A stretch of DNA of 64,000 nucleotides, taken from assembly GCF_030269925.1 (NCBI RefSeq), contig NC_085107.1, forward strand, positions 20,400,001-20,464,000, written 5' to 3'. Origin of the DNA: Bombyx mori (taxonomy: Eukaryota > Arthropoda > Insecta > Lepidoptera > Bombycidae). Positions 1 through 11,900 of the stretch are shown here, in pieces (within the stretch, counting starts at the first letter, position 1; each line of letters starts with the position of its first letter). The notes below the pieces were generated by a model that saw nothing but the letters and a program-made list of their open reading frames with translations, was not told the origin of the DNA and did no database searches. A program made the translations under genes and the position numbers.

Positions 1-433
1 GGCAATATACTGTGTAGGTTCTAAGGGTAGATCCCGAAGCTAAAACTAATAATGAGTTTTATTGTGACTTCGAATATTTCGAGTGGTTTCCAAACAATTA
101 AACTATTTACGTACGTACGTTTTATTAGTTACAGTTCGCGTAGTGATTGTGTGAAATGAAGGCTATTGGCAACATACGTGAAACAGCGGCCTCTACCGAC
201 GAGAGTATGTACCGTGGATCGACCGAAGCGACGGCAGATGTCGGTGGCGCATCGCGGATTGATTGCAGCGCCAGCGAGGCCGAGCGCGGAGCGACGTCCA
301 CGAGCTTGGAGTATTTAATCGCCGCGCGAGCCGCGGGCCGGAGGTCGGTCGTGCTCGAGTGTGTGCGGGGCCGGCGCGTCTCCCCGATAGTGTTCTCGTA
401 TCGAGTCTAAGCCCGGTGTTATAAGTGATTATT
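1..433 (+). promoter_or_regulatory. Promoter-proximal region and 5' leader of the exon-1 gene
   Basis: This stretch precedes the first coding exon. Bases 1-140 are AT-rich and contain a short TACG tandem near 109-121. From about 180 the sequence becomes strongly GC- and CpG-rich up to the splice donor at 534, as expected of a leader. No TATA box is evident. A TTACAGTT at about 129-136 is a weak match to an arthropod initiator, so the transcription start cannot be fixed from sequence. The leader contains an 84-codon upstream ORF. That the region is a promoter is an inference from the exon directly downstream. Confidence 0.5.
156..410 (+). CDS. Upstream ORF (84 codons) in the 5' leader
   Basis: This ORF opens with ATG at 156 (a purine, G, at -3), begins MKAIGNIRETAAS and ends with TAA at 408-410, 23 nt before the exon-1 ATG and in a different frame. 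It is rich in Ala, Ser, Glu and Arg, as expected of any GC-rich frame. No domain, signal peptide or membrane segment is visible. If transcription starts upstream of 156 it would be translated first and would depress initiation at 434. If transcription starts downstream it is irrelevant. It could also be a chance frame. I see no sign of a known protein. Confidence 0.35.
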   Translation: MKAIGNIRETAASTDESMYRGSTEATADVGGASRIDCSASEAERGATSTSLEYLIAARAAGRRSVVLECVRGRRVSPIVFSYRV

Positions 434-533
434 ATGAGCGACAGGGACAGGTCGTCGCCCTCCCTCACGGACACCCCGCTGAAGACGTACATCGGTCGAC
501 ACGACGACGACTACCCCTTAATCAACGGAAACG
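434..533 (+). CDS. First coding exon of an unidentified protein (partial)
   Basis: The exon starts at ATG 434 (A at -3) and encodes 33 codons plus one base. It begins MSDRDRSSPSLTDTPLKTY and ends with an acidic stretch followed by PLINGN. It stops at base 533, followed by GGTAAGTG, a near-consensus donor, leaving phase 1. Composition is Asp/Ser/Arg-rich and hydrophilic with no signal peptide, so this looks like a cytosolic N-terminus. The frame stays open past the donor to 619, but composition drops to AT-rich intron there. I do not recognise the protein. An alternative reading, a chance ORF in a CpG-rich leader, is less likely given the donor and start context. Confidence 0.65.
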
Positions 534-779
534 GTAAGTGTTCACCTCTCTTTTCTGTCCAATTTTCTGAGAAGTTGCAGAACGGCAGCGGGGGTGGCGC
601 TTATTTTCCGGTCTCATGACTGTTTTATCAAAAAATGAATTTAGCCGCACTGAGGGTTGATTCACCCGTCACCATCGCTTACTTCCTGCAACATCCAAGT
701 CCGTCCTCACACTTAAACTCTTTCTAAGTCTATTCGGGTCCAATCCTAAACGACGGGAATGTATACATAGAACATTCCT

Positions 780-1660
780 AAATGATAGGAGATATTTTTT
801 GGGCACAATGCGAAAGGTCGGTGGTTCCGGCGACGGCGAGGATGGGAGACAGGTCGGTCGGTGCGGTCTCCAGCTGCCGCGGATCGATATCCGTCGACCT
901 TAGCTCTGAAAGCGGAATAAGTTTCGGAGGGTGGTGTTATCGCAAGATAAGAGTGCCGTCGGAGCCGCACCGCGCCCTGCGGCACGGATCCGCAGCGCCG
1001 TAAATAATCTTAATGTGGACTGCGGAACGAAGGAAATGTCTAACTCGGGCTAAATGTCTTATACACTGCGACCGCACTCTGCATTTATCGTCAGGATAAA
1101 GTCTTAAGCTAACCTCTAACCATTGATTAGCATTATTTTGCGGCGTTTCGATTCGATCTAATTTGGCCTTGGAAACAATAACTTTCGAAAGAAGTAATAA
1201 ATAAAGTGTATAAATCCTACTTTTTGTCATCGTGCAATAAGTGAAAGATTTGAATACCATTTATCACACCGTGACAGAAGTGCAATTTTATCGTGTTTAA
1301 TCAAAATTATACTATATAGTTCAATATATTGAACTGGGAACTAGTAAGCTCGACGTGAATTTGTCATTGGACGTTTTGAGCTCACTGTGCCGAGTTAAAT
1401 AATTTTGTAATGAATGTGAGCATACTCTTTTATTGTGGGAGAATACTAAAACGATTTTTATAGATTTCGAGCTCATTTATTGGAATATAATGAGGACGAC
1501 GCGAGCGGTTCCGCTTACCTAGCTTGCTGTATCAACAATTAAGATAACGATTAATCATCTCGAGCTGACACCAGCGCGTACGGACGGGTCCCGTCGGGGA
1601 TACCTACGTAGAACTCGCTCAACCTTGACCAAAATCTATTTTGATAAAGTAATCATGCAT
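780..1660. promoter_or_regulatory. CpG-rich intronic segment downstream of exon 1
   Basis: Two GC-rich patches (about 805-1005 and 1560-1625) lie in otherwise AT-rich DNA just inside the intron. Frames are open here (782-1003 on plus, 937-1260 on minus), but both patches lack paired splice sites and neither frame resembles a known protein. A promoter-proximal enhancer or an alternative leader exon is possible. The basis is composition only. Confidence 0.25.
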
Positions 1661-4600
1661 TCCGTGTAGTCTTCGCCCGTTGTTGTTGATAGAATTGACG
1701 ACGATGCTGAATTCTCGAAAGGCAATCCGTCGTAACAAGAGAATCGGGCGTGCGGCCGGAGTCGGCGACACCACTGCGTGATTATAATTTTAAGTAAATT
1801 ATCGTTCGACCGCAAGTCGCCCGCTGCGAGGAGCTAACGCAATATGTGTCAGTAGTTGTATACTGTTGCTCAACGCGACGTTGCCATGTAATTTGTGAGC
1901 TGTAATTATCTGAGCGCTTATCATCACGGCGAGCTATTGATAAGTGGTTATGGATACGTCCGCACCGATTCAATCGCCCCGCGCCCTTTGATAACATACT
2001 CGAGGCTTAAGGAATTCTTTAATCACTAAACGATTGAGTCCTACGCATAGTAAATTCTGGCGGTACTTGAATCCAGATGGAATCACAAACTCGATTTTAA
2101 ATACAACTAACCAAATTATACAACGACTGCCACTGAAAAGGGACCGCCCGAAAAATATGAAAATTTGCGTAAAATCATCGAGAATAAACTCTAAAACTAA
2201 TATACTTTTTTTTTGTTAACGAATTTACTTTTTTAAGGAACTTTTTTGTGAAAGGCATTGTATAGTAGATTTAAAATATGCCATTTAATATTTGCGCCGC
2301 AAAAGTTTTGCAAGTGAGAGATTCACGGAGAGAAAATATACATATTATGTACATAACATACATATGTATATTAATTTATAACCAGTGCCTGTTTATTTAC
2401 GTTTTTCTTACTTTTTAGAGAAACGTAGTTTTAGAGAAACCTTGAAACTGATCTTATTTTATAATTGAATTAGCTACATTCATTCTAGTTTCTTATTTTT
2501 TCATTCTTGTCTTGTTTTCTCCTAATGAAATTGTCCCTAAAGAAAGTAAGAACCGAGAAAAGTAAACATAACAAAGAAAATGGCTTGTGCCCGTAAAACT
2601 TGAGTGAAGTAAGGGTGTGGTAAAATTTGGCCATTCTAAAATATTGTTACAGAAGGAAGCTCATTATCAGTTTACTGCCCAATTACTGCGGAGAATACGT
2701 AAAACTGGCTGTATAACATTACCGGACGCCAACCCATTGTGACTAACGGTGATTATTATTATTTTAGACAGACACGACCTCGTCATACCGCTCACTCGAT
2801 GTTAAGTGAAAACCGCCTAAGATTCAGGAGCCCCATTGCGGCAAAATGGTTCTGGAGAGTTCATGTGGATGTATGTAGTGCTTTCAGATAATAGGTACTA
2901 TGAAGTATACATCTGTGGCCGGTACAATGGTGGTGGTGTAAAAAGGAGATGACGGGATTAATGGGACACAGTCCAAGAAACGCTGAGAACCAGTCTTTCT
3001 GTAGACTTCGAGCTTCCCATAATTACGTTAACAATCAAATCAAAACATTGGGCATTGATTTAAAAAAATAATTTTTTTAATTTTAACCAATTTAACTAAA
3101 AAAATTAAATAATCCTTTTTTTGTTATTGTAGTACGAATACGAATGTAGTATGAATTTATAAACAGCCGCGTTAAAACTTTAGGTCATTAAAATGTTATG
3201 ATCGAGAAAGAATTACAAGAAATCACGGATACAAAAACAGTTGACCGCGCATCGTATGATTGTGATATCTACTTAGGCTTCGATAACTACTAAGCACCGA
3301 GTTGTTTTGCAACTAATTAGACCTTTTTGAAGTGAAACTTCTTTATCGAGGATATTTAGGAAAACACGCATGTAACGTTTTTCGGTTACGCGCCATCTTA
3401 ATTTCTTCCGTTACGCGCCATGTTTATTTTATTTCTATTTAGTTTGTTACCAACAGAGGTCACTGCACGTAACTTCAACAATTCCTGAATCGCGGTGACG
3501 AGATGTTACACAGTTGATAGACGTTCTCGTATTTCTCTTGCTAAATCATACCTACCTAGCGTCGGGATTCCGTGATCATGCAGGCGGTTCCCCCGGGGTG
3601 CGGCTGCTCCATAGCACTGCGGAGTGGTTGACCCTTGCGATTATTTTTATATTTTATAAGTTTCTCTTCTACCGTATGTGCGTGTGACTTGCACACACAC
3701 ACATTTTTTTTTATGGATCAAGTAAGTATTACTTACTGGTGGGCCAGAGGCCTTTTCAGTTTCACCAGGACATGGCTAATTAGATCATCAAACGTCATAA
3801 AGTGCATAAATCAAAGACAAAACTGATTCATGTCAAAAAGCTAATTTGAAGTTGTTTGTGCAAATGATGACGTTTTATTTTAGCTAGAAAGACGACAATA
3901 ATTTTAAATTAAAGTGATGAATGGACCTGTGTCACCGGTAGAACGTCCTGCTTATTTCTTGCCTTCTGATTGAAGATGAACAACAGCATTAAATATTTCA
4001 ATGAGGTGCAAACGGTGCATGTGCCGTAGGCTCGTCGGACCACCTACACCCTGAAATATATTTATGTGCGATTGAATGAGAGGTATGCTGGAAACAGCTG
4101 GTTCAGTATGTCATTTTTTTTAGATTACCAGTCCTCACGAAGTTGTCATCCAGTAGACAGCCGCTACTGCTATTGGTTGATGTTTCATAAAGTTTCATTA
4201 ATGGTTTCCGATTGGTTGATGTTTCATTAATGGTTCACAAGTTTCAACTGTTTTAACAACTTGCAAACTATTGCTTCGCACTCGAGAATTACCAACTTAA
4301 TCATTAGTTATTAAAAACTTATCGGATTGAAAAGTTCTCCTTTGAGAAGTCCGGGATGCAAATATCTTTATTCGATTGCGATTTCAGATGAATTAAATCT
4401 GTTGAGAGTCCCACGGACGCCGGGCTCCGATACTCAGGTTGGCTCATTAAAACAACGAGGCGATTAGCGCAGACCACATTAAACTATAAAGGTTAAAAGT
4501 AAAATATTTTAAGAGATACACCAAAGCTACATTATATAAACCTATAAGCCTGTTCGAGTAAGTTATAGCGTCACTGAAAAAATTAAAATAAAAACGATTC

Positions 4601-7600
4601 ATTATTTGAGTCATAGTACTGTTTCTTTAATTTTTAATAATATTATCTTATATTTTAATCAATTCATAAAACAAAATGATTAGTTTATCACTTTGGAATG
4701 CGTCGTGTAACATAACAACTAACTTTCTGCCCGTTAAGTCTCTTAGAACTAGGGAAGTATCGCAGTTTCATCGATTTATGAATTGTTTTTAAATAGTATC
4801 TTCATGCAAATTAGTCCACGCCGCATTTATGGTGCTTTAGGAGATATCCTATGAAAATTTCGGCTTTTATGTATATCCACCGTTTTAAGTTTTACTTGTT
4901 TGTCGGTCCTTTCAATTCAGTAGAGTACTTACTAGTTCCATTTTTCCAACGGCAAAGCCGAAGGTATCATACCATACAGCCTGATTTTTAATCTTGTTTA
5001 ATATAAGGCTAATCAGAATAAAACGCATTAAAATAATCATTTTACAATAGGTACGTATCCTTTTTAATGTGTTTAATATGTGTTTGAAACGTAGTTTGAA
5101 TATGGGCTTAAATTTAATTATATTATATATGTTTTGACATTACTACTGTTGAATGACCTTTTTTTTCACAATTAAACGATATTAAAATGGCTTATTCCGA
5201 ATAAAACTTGCCTTTTAACTTCTTTTAAAATCAATTTTCCGTAATTTTTAGATTTAGTAATCTGGAGTAAAGAAAAATATTTTGGGTAGAAAAATAAATA
5301 AATAAGAATAATCGAGGGGTGAAAAATATCATAACAAAAAACTTATTCAGCTATTTGAATGGAGTAAACTTAATTAAAGTTAAATTAAAAACATCGATTT
5401 GTTGATACTAATGCCTAATGAAATGGGCCTTCAATTACAAAGATAAATGTCGCGTATTAAGCGAAAAGTCGCTTAAACCAAATAGCCTTTCATCTATCGA
5501 TATACTTTTCATGGAATCAAACTAAAATCCTAATTGATTTTTTTCCCGGATCACGCCATACACGTTTTCAATTACTTACTCGATGAATTGATCGGATGAA
5601 ACGGAAGGCGTAGGTAACTAATGAGTTTGTATTGCTTTTAAGCTTTACTGTATTAATTTTTGAAGCTACAATTCTGGGTGAATTTTACCTTGCAAGGCTG
5701 CACTGACTACATTTAGAAAGTGCATTTTTAAAATGAAATACCAAAAATGGAGACTAGCGGGCTTGCAGTAAAACGAGTAGGGATTGTATCCAGCATCGCT
5801 CAGCGCTCAGATTTATCTTTTTCCATTCCATTCGAAAAGGTTTTCGTATCAATACTATTCTGGATATATTCTTGAATCAATGGATCATTGACCTAATACA
5901 AATTATAATACATCTGCCATAAAAGCGTTCAACGTTGTTTGTTTAGAGCAAGATTTAAAATAATACCCTGTGATTAAAAGGACATGATCCAGAGACAGGG
6001 TCCTTCGAACGAGGTCCGTTCATGGCATGTGGTCGAGCTTAGTCCATGGGGTCGTTACGGCACAACACCAAGGACGCAGCTATTATCCGGTCGCTATTAT
6101 CGTGAGTAATAAAAAGGCTTCGAAAAACGATCCACTTTTTGTTCAGAGCCCTTCGTTGACAAATGTCGCGTGCTGTGCTGTCATTTGGCGTAAGGACCTT
6201 TGTCTATGTGCTCTAGTTTCTTCGTGTGTATTTAATGAAATAAATAATAGTACAAAATGTTTTTATTGGTTCAGATGGGCGGAAGACTCGCGACCATTCA
6301 CCCGTTGTTGAGATATCGCAAGATTTAAGTCTCAATTGTATTGCAGTATTGGCTGCTCTGTGCGGAAAGAATAGTTGTTACGAAGCAAAAACATACACAA
6401 CATGCGGTTCTACTGCACTATGTCGTACCACATACAGAATACTGGTAAATTTATTACTTTAAATAGATCTGGATTCTTACTTATGAGACCATTCATTGTA
6501 ATCCAGTTAAAGTTTCGTCTCTTTCGTGAGTTTTTCAAACGAACCATGTCAAGGAACTGGGAGGACTTACTGGAGAAATTCCCTAGAAATTGTAAAGAAT
6601 CTGCGAAACTTAGTCTAAGGGAAATTCTTTTATTACTCCAATATCATTACTATTTAGAATGGCATAACGTAGGTCTTTTATAAAGTGCGTACTGTTTTAC
6701 GTTGTTCCCATTGATCTCGGCTCGTTACCCATGGTGGAAGCCAGCAGTGATCGTAAATACACACGTCACATACATCAGCGGCGCGCTGTCCACTCGCGCT
6801 CGTACTGTCCAACACTAAACTCACTTAATATCATTTTACTAACGAACTGTACAATAAAATTTGTCGGATTCAGCTCTTCCCGATCATCATCTGTGTTCTC
6901 GTGGTCAGTCATTTGTAGGTTAGCCTCGAAATAAGAACACAAATAATAGCAGACTAGAAACGCGGTGATCTCAGAGATGCGTACGATCGCAATGGTGCCT
7001 CCTAAGAGAATGCCTTCTCTCTCAAATGACTAGTCATCCTACCGTCATAGACTAACTCTTTAAACGTCACACATCATCCACAGATTCACTGACATTGGCC
7101 ATAAGTCATTGTCTATTGAACGAGTCAATAACAAGTCTACCCATAAGCAATTACGATCGCAGCGCCATCCCCGATTCCATTCAGGTAATTAACCTGACGT
7201 TTCCAATCTAATATATCTTGCAGTTATTTCCACTGATGTTCCGACATATTGATCTTAAGTTCATATGCTGATATTTTATTTTATCCCGGATCGATGAACT
7301 GAAATACGATGTCTAAATTTGTACATTACCAACGGCTACTCTTTATGGTAGAAATTGAGAGGATTATCGTACAGATCCGGGCACGCTCTACAAGTCATAA
7401 AATGTATTGTCTATCATTGTATATATAGATGGTAGATATTTATAAAATACTGAGTCACGCGTTGTCTTGCAGTGTTTCTAATTCGGGCGCTCACTCGTCG
7501 GCTAGTTGTATTCAATTATGTTAAACGTATCGAGACTTACCTGCCTGCTGTTATGTTATGTTTAAGGAAAATAATATTATTTAAAGATTTCCGATATTTC

Positions 7601-9240
7601 CGATATGCACAAAACGAGGCATCGGTGACGTTTTTGTCAAAACTAACATCATATATGCCGTTCTTTCGTTGCCGGAATCCATCTCTTCTAACACGCGCAG
7701 CTCAACCCAACCTGCCTCTTTGGAAACTTAGCACCGTTGTTAAGTATTTCCTGTCTAAAATTGTTAACACCTCATATGAACTACGACTCTCGTTATATGT
7801 CTCCTGAGCTAGGCACGGATACGCTATAATTAGTATGCGAACACACACAATGTTAGGAAGGGTACAGTCCGAACTGTATATTGTACTGTTTGTGTTTATT
7901 TTTTAATGATAATATATAGAGATAACAAACAATTACTACATTTATGTCGGAGCACCACTCGAGAACGTCTCGATCGAGGCAGCCGTCCAGTATTTAAAAC
8001 GTACGACAGATCGACTTCTTGAATCAAAGGGAAGCTAACGTTTTCCTTGCGTCTGCCGCAACCTAAATTAGTGATGAATTATTTCTTCATTATTTATCAG
8101 AACTCAATAATGGAGACGTGCTCTAATTCTAGTTTAGACCATTTAAAAGCGTCTATAAAACCAATGTGTATATATATTTTTTTAAATTTACTGATAAATA
8201 TGTAGTCCGTTAGTCATCGACCAACGTTAGTCGTCTGTCCATATCTACAATGTGAATACATCCATTACGATTTCACGGTTTAATCTATGATCTATTTTGT
8301 TATTTTTCCTATAATTTTACTTTTTACAGTTTTACTTTTTACTCCCGCAGCATATTAGCATATATCATATTTACTATCCTGTTCTATAATTTTAACATTT
8401 GTGTTCTGCCCGAAATACAATAATAATTAATAGGAATCTATAGAAACTTGATTTTTAAATGTTTACCACCGACAGACGATGTTCACTCATTATCTTTGTC
8501 CGTGCGCGCATGTTGCAATATTTGCAAGACAAATAATATATATTATATAGTGCACATGGGTTTTGTTAGTTCTCATCTGTACCCCACACGTCTTACCCGA
8601 CTGTTATTACTATAATAGTTAGGTTATGTTGATCTTGTTTTCTGTGTTTATTATTACATACATATTTTATTATTACATCCCGTGGAGGTGACAATTATTG
8701 TTCTGTTGTTTTTGTTCACAATTGTGTGTTCGATAGTACCAGGAACGCTTAATAGCTGACGCCCGAGTCATTTCAATAATAATTTGTGAGTCCGAGGTAA
8801 TACCGGTAATGCGAAGTTAAAAAATATATATTAAGCAGTGTTTTTACTAAAGTGTAGCGTTTATTTAATATTTATTAAACAAAATCTAAAGCCAGCAAAT
8901 AATGTTTTAAGTCCTATCAAAAATGCCTAATGTCATGTCATGCCCTTCACACTAGTATTTAACTCATATATCAATTCTTATAAACACACGATGTACTCTA
9001 ACTCTTAGTTCTTAAGCTCTAATAATCATTGTTACTATATAACATACTTTTTTCCTTATATTACTAAAGCATTTGCATATTGTTTATCTTACATCAAATC
9101 TTCATTTTAGAACATTAGTTAATATATATTCCTCTCTCACAAATTAGTAATATCCTGTCATTTACTAATTGTGTTGTTTTGGGTCCTAAATACGCTTACT
9201 AATAAGGTTCATAATTTAAAAGACTCATTTATTAATTGTT
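1661..9240. other. AT-rich intronic sequence, no gene recognised
   Basis: No transposon that I can name and no credible exon was found. Local features are an imperfect tandem duplication at 4172-4235 and two close copies of TTACGCGCCAT near 3388 and 3412. The 111-codon frame at 7472-7807 starts just after an acceptor-like CTTGCAG but has intron-like composition and no recognisable domain, so I do not call it a gene. Confidence 0.4.
4172..4235. repeat. Short imperfect tandem duplication
   Basis: The 17-mer ATTGGTTGATGTTTCAT occurs at 4172-4188 and again at 4211-4227. Each copy is followed, at different spacing, by TTCATTAATGGTT. This is a local two-copy duplication of about 39 bp with a small deletion in the second unit. 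Confidence 0.75.
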
Positions 9241-9404
9241 TAGTAAAACTATACCTCCTCCTCGCGTCGTTTCCTCACTACTGAGGGTCGTGACCATTAT
9301 AATTCGACATGATTTTACTCCTTGTGATGTCCCGCCAGCGCCTCCGATCATTGGCCGCATGAAGGGCGTCGTGGAATGGGATCTCTAGTGTAGTAAAACT
9401 ATAC
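9241..9404. mobile_element. 136-bp insertion flanked by a perfect 14-bp target duplication
   Basis: The 14-mer TAGTAAAACTATAC is present at 9241-9254 and exactly again at 9391-9404, bracketing 136 bp (9255-9390). The inside is GC-rich relative to its flanks, beginning CTCCTCCTCGCGTCG, and has no terminal inverted repeats and no poly-A tail. Long perfect direct repeats of this size are typical of target-primed retroposition by a non-LTR element, so this is probably a short SINE or a severely truncated LINE end. I do not recognise the family with certainty. Confidence 0.75.
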
Positions 9405-9955
9405 ATGTATATGTATGTCGAGAGAGAGACGGTGACGGCGTTACCGGCGGCTCGAATTAAGAAAATAAGCAACTCTTTCAGGGGGCTGGGTGTACAACTT
9501 TTCAACAAGATCCCACAAAACGTTCAACTACTACCTGTTCATAGATTTAAGAAAACTGTCAAGGAACGTTTGTGCAACAAGGCATATTATAAAGTTAAGG
9601 ATTTTTTACTAGATGGCACTACGTGGGAATGAGGCGTTCGCTCCTGGCCTTTTCATTTTTCATTATTATTATTATTTATTTGAATTGTATTTTTTTGACT
9701 TGTCTTTTTGTATACTGTAAATATGTTTTCTTGTTTAAAAAAAAAAAAAGAAGAAAGTAGTTGAGAAAATACATAAAAAAGCCCGCTGAGTTTGTTTCGC
9801 CGGTTCTTCTCAGGACTGTGGCTTTTTTGGAACCGGTGGTAGAGTTAACATTTTCTTTTACATTTTGACATTCAACAAGTGTGTTTTTGATGACATCCAA
9901 GTTGAAATAAATGATTTTGAATTTGAATTTGAATTTGAATTTGAATTTGACAGCA
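9405..9955 (+). mobile_element. 3' end of a CR1/Jockey-like non-LTR retrotransposon
   Basis: The plus frame ending at 9632 encodes about 60 residues typical of the extreme C-terminus of an insect LINE reverse transcriptase (FNKIPQNVQLLPVHRFKKTV, then KAYYKVKDFL). It is followed by a 3' UTR containing the lepidopteran motif CGCCGGTTCTTCTCAG and an AATAAATGA just before a hexamer tail. The reverse transcriptase core and endonuclease are absent, so the copy is strongly 5'-truncated and immobile. It begins within a few bases of the 14-bp duplication of the neighbouring 136-bp insertion. Clade assignment is by eye. Confidence 0.65.
9915..9950 (+). repeat. (TTTGAA)n tail of the LINE fragment
   Basis: About six copies of a TTTGAA hexamer end the LINE fragment. 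CR1/L2-type LINEs characteristically end in short microsatellite tails instead of poly-A, which supports the family call for the adjacent fragment. Confidence 0.85.
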
Positions 9956-10760
9956 TGCGAGATCCAACCACGTAGTTTAACGTAAATACAAGTTCAATCC
10001 TTGGTCGCTCGTAACTCTTTTATTGCTATCGATGTTGCTATTTACGGTTTCTGTGTTGTATAATTTATACTTTGTTTACTTATTGTTCATTATATTCTTT
10101 GATCTATAACTTGTTGCACATGATGATGTTTTATTGAAATCTATAATATTTCTTACAATGTAAAATAATTTTACAGAAATACAAGTTGCAGTGTCCTTCG
10201 GCAGTTCGTAACGTGAACAAACGTTTGGCACGACATTTAATTGAGCAAACGCTTATAGAATAGTTTTCTATAAATATAAACTAAAATATAAAGATTCAAA
10301 AACATTTAAAATTAGTGCACAGATTATATTTCTCAAACAAATTTTCTCGCATATTTAGGTTTTCGAACAAAAACATAAGAAAATATGTTCAGCCAATGCT
10401 AAATTCGAAAACTACACGACAACAACATTTAAAACATTTTGTGGTAAATATCGCTGTAAAATTCAAACGAGAATTCAGAAATATTTCTATTCCAATACTG
10501 GTTTTGTGCCAATTTCAAATATTGTTTAGTTGAACACTGCAACTAAACCGTACGAGTACCTAGAAGCGATTCATAAAACACACGTCCATCGCGTGACGTG
10601 CTCTTGTCGTAAAAGTACATAGTTATACCTACATATGTACATGTATAAAACTAAATGTTAGTTAAAATGTTACATGGACTTTAGTATTTGGTTTAAACGA
10701 ACAAAAACAACTGAAGAACTTATTACCTGGACGTGTAGTTTGTGCCAATGACGCATGACA
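9956..10760. other. AT-rich sequence, nothing recognised
   Basis: Very AT-rich DNA with no recognised repeat, exon or structured RNA. The open frame at 10315-10533 is Lys/Asn/Phe-rich and is explained by base composition. Confidence 0.4.
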
Positions 10761-10769
10761 GTTATTGAG

Positions 10770-11012
10770 CATTCTTAGCGGCGCGGCGCGGCGGCGGTCT
10801 GTAACTACTCCACGTATGCGACGGTCTTGTTTAGTAAATTTAAAACTGACAAGCAAATGTTGATTCTATGTTACGTACTAAAGCGATGCCATGAAAAATG
10901 AAAGGGCGCGTTTGCCAGAGCGCTGGTCACAGTCGAGCGGTCGGGGCCCTCGCTCGAGCCGCGCCCCGCGAAGATTCAGACGTCCTGGACAAACACTAAC
11001 GCGAGCTGCAGC
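10770..11012 (+). promoter_or_regulatory. GC island ending in a splice-donor-like GTGAGT; candidate alternative first exon
   Basis: Bases 10770-10800 and 10900-11012 are CpG-rich (GGGGCCCTCGCTCGAGCCGC within it) in an AT-rich intron. The second patch ends CTGCAGC followed by GTGAGTTC at 11013, a good donor. No open frame with a convincing start is present, so it would be a non-coding alternative leader. No expression evidence is available; a conserved enhancer is an equally good reading. Confidence 0.3.
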
Positions 11013-11689
11013 GTGAGTTCAGACAGCACCCTACTACTTTTGTTTCAACCATATTATTATAACAATAATAAAGAGTCTACCTTCGTTTTTATTAGAGAAT
11101 CTTCAAAAGGCTCTAGAGCAAATGCGCGGAGCGTTATGTTCGTACCTACACAAGTATTCTCCTGATTGCTGCCTGGATAATTACAATAGATCAGATATTT
11201 TTATACCGTAAAATTTATTCAACTGTCATTTTTTTGAGTTAATCAATTATTAACTACAAGAACTCGAAGATCACAAATAACGAATACTCGTATTTAATAA
11301 TATCGAAAACACGGTTGTATAACTATGTAGTTGAATTACTAGAACATAATTAGAACAAGTAGGACATAGTTCTCTTAAGTTCCAAAAAGTAATAGAGTTA
11401 TTTAGAAAGAAAGAAAAAACATTTTATCGTAAAAATGAATGGGCTACTTTTTACGTCATTCTAAAATAATAACGTTTATCAATATCTGTTAATAAAATAT
11501 TTAAATCTAATAGACTTCTATCCGATGATAGGTTCTGTGAGTAGTGGGGTTTTAATAGGGGTTGAAAGAATCCTTACTAACAAAGATTGAAAATAAAACA
11601 TACGGATATAAACGAGGTGTTTCTTATGTTATTGAAAACACTTGAAAACAACATTAAAATCCAGTTAACGAGTTATCGAGGCGAGGTGT

Positions 11690-11900
11690 TAGGATTAGGC
11701 TGTGAGCACCGGTGCGGCGGCGGCCGACTCCGTGCCGTGTCGGGCTGGAAACGCTCGCGAGTAAATTTAGCCGCGCGATGTGCACGTGTGACGTCAATGT
11801 ACAACAAAACACACGCTAACAGTTTTCAATGCCACAATAATATAGTTATTGAATAAAACCGGCCTCGTCACGCGCCTCTACGTCATCGCCTTGCCTGTGA
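11690..11900. promoter_or_regulatory. GC island with adjoining E-box and CRE sites
   Basis: The island holds CACGTG at 11783-11788 directly followed by the perfect palindrome TGACGTCA at 11789-11796. CACGTG is the core site of bHLH-PAS and Myc-type factors, and TGACGTCA is the CREB/ATF site. The surrounding sequence is CpG-rich against an AT-rich background and no transposon is recognised in it. A cis-regulatory role is inferred from these motifs. Confidence 0.4.

Noticed and set aside
7472..7807. 111-codon plus ORF following an acceptor-like CTTGCAG
   Set aside because: Composition is intron-like, no domain is recognised, and no donor or start context supports it.
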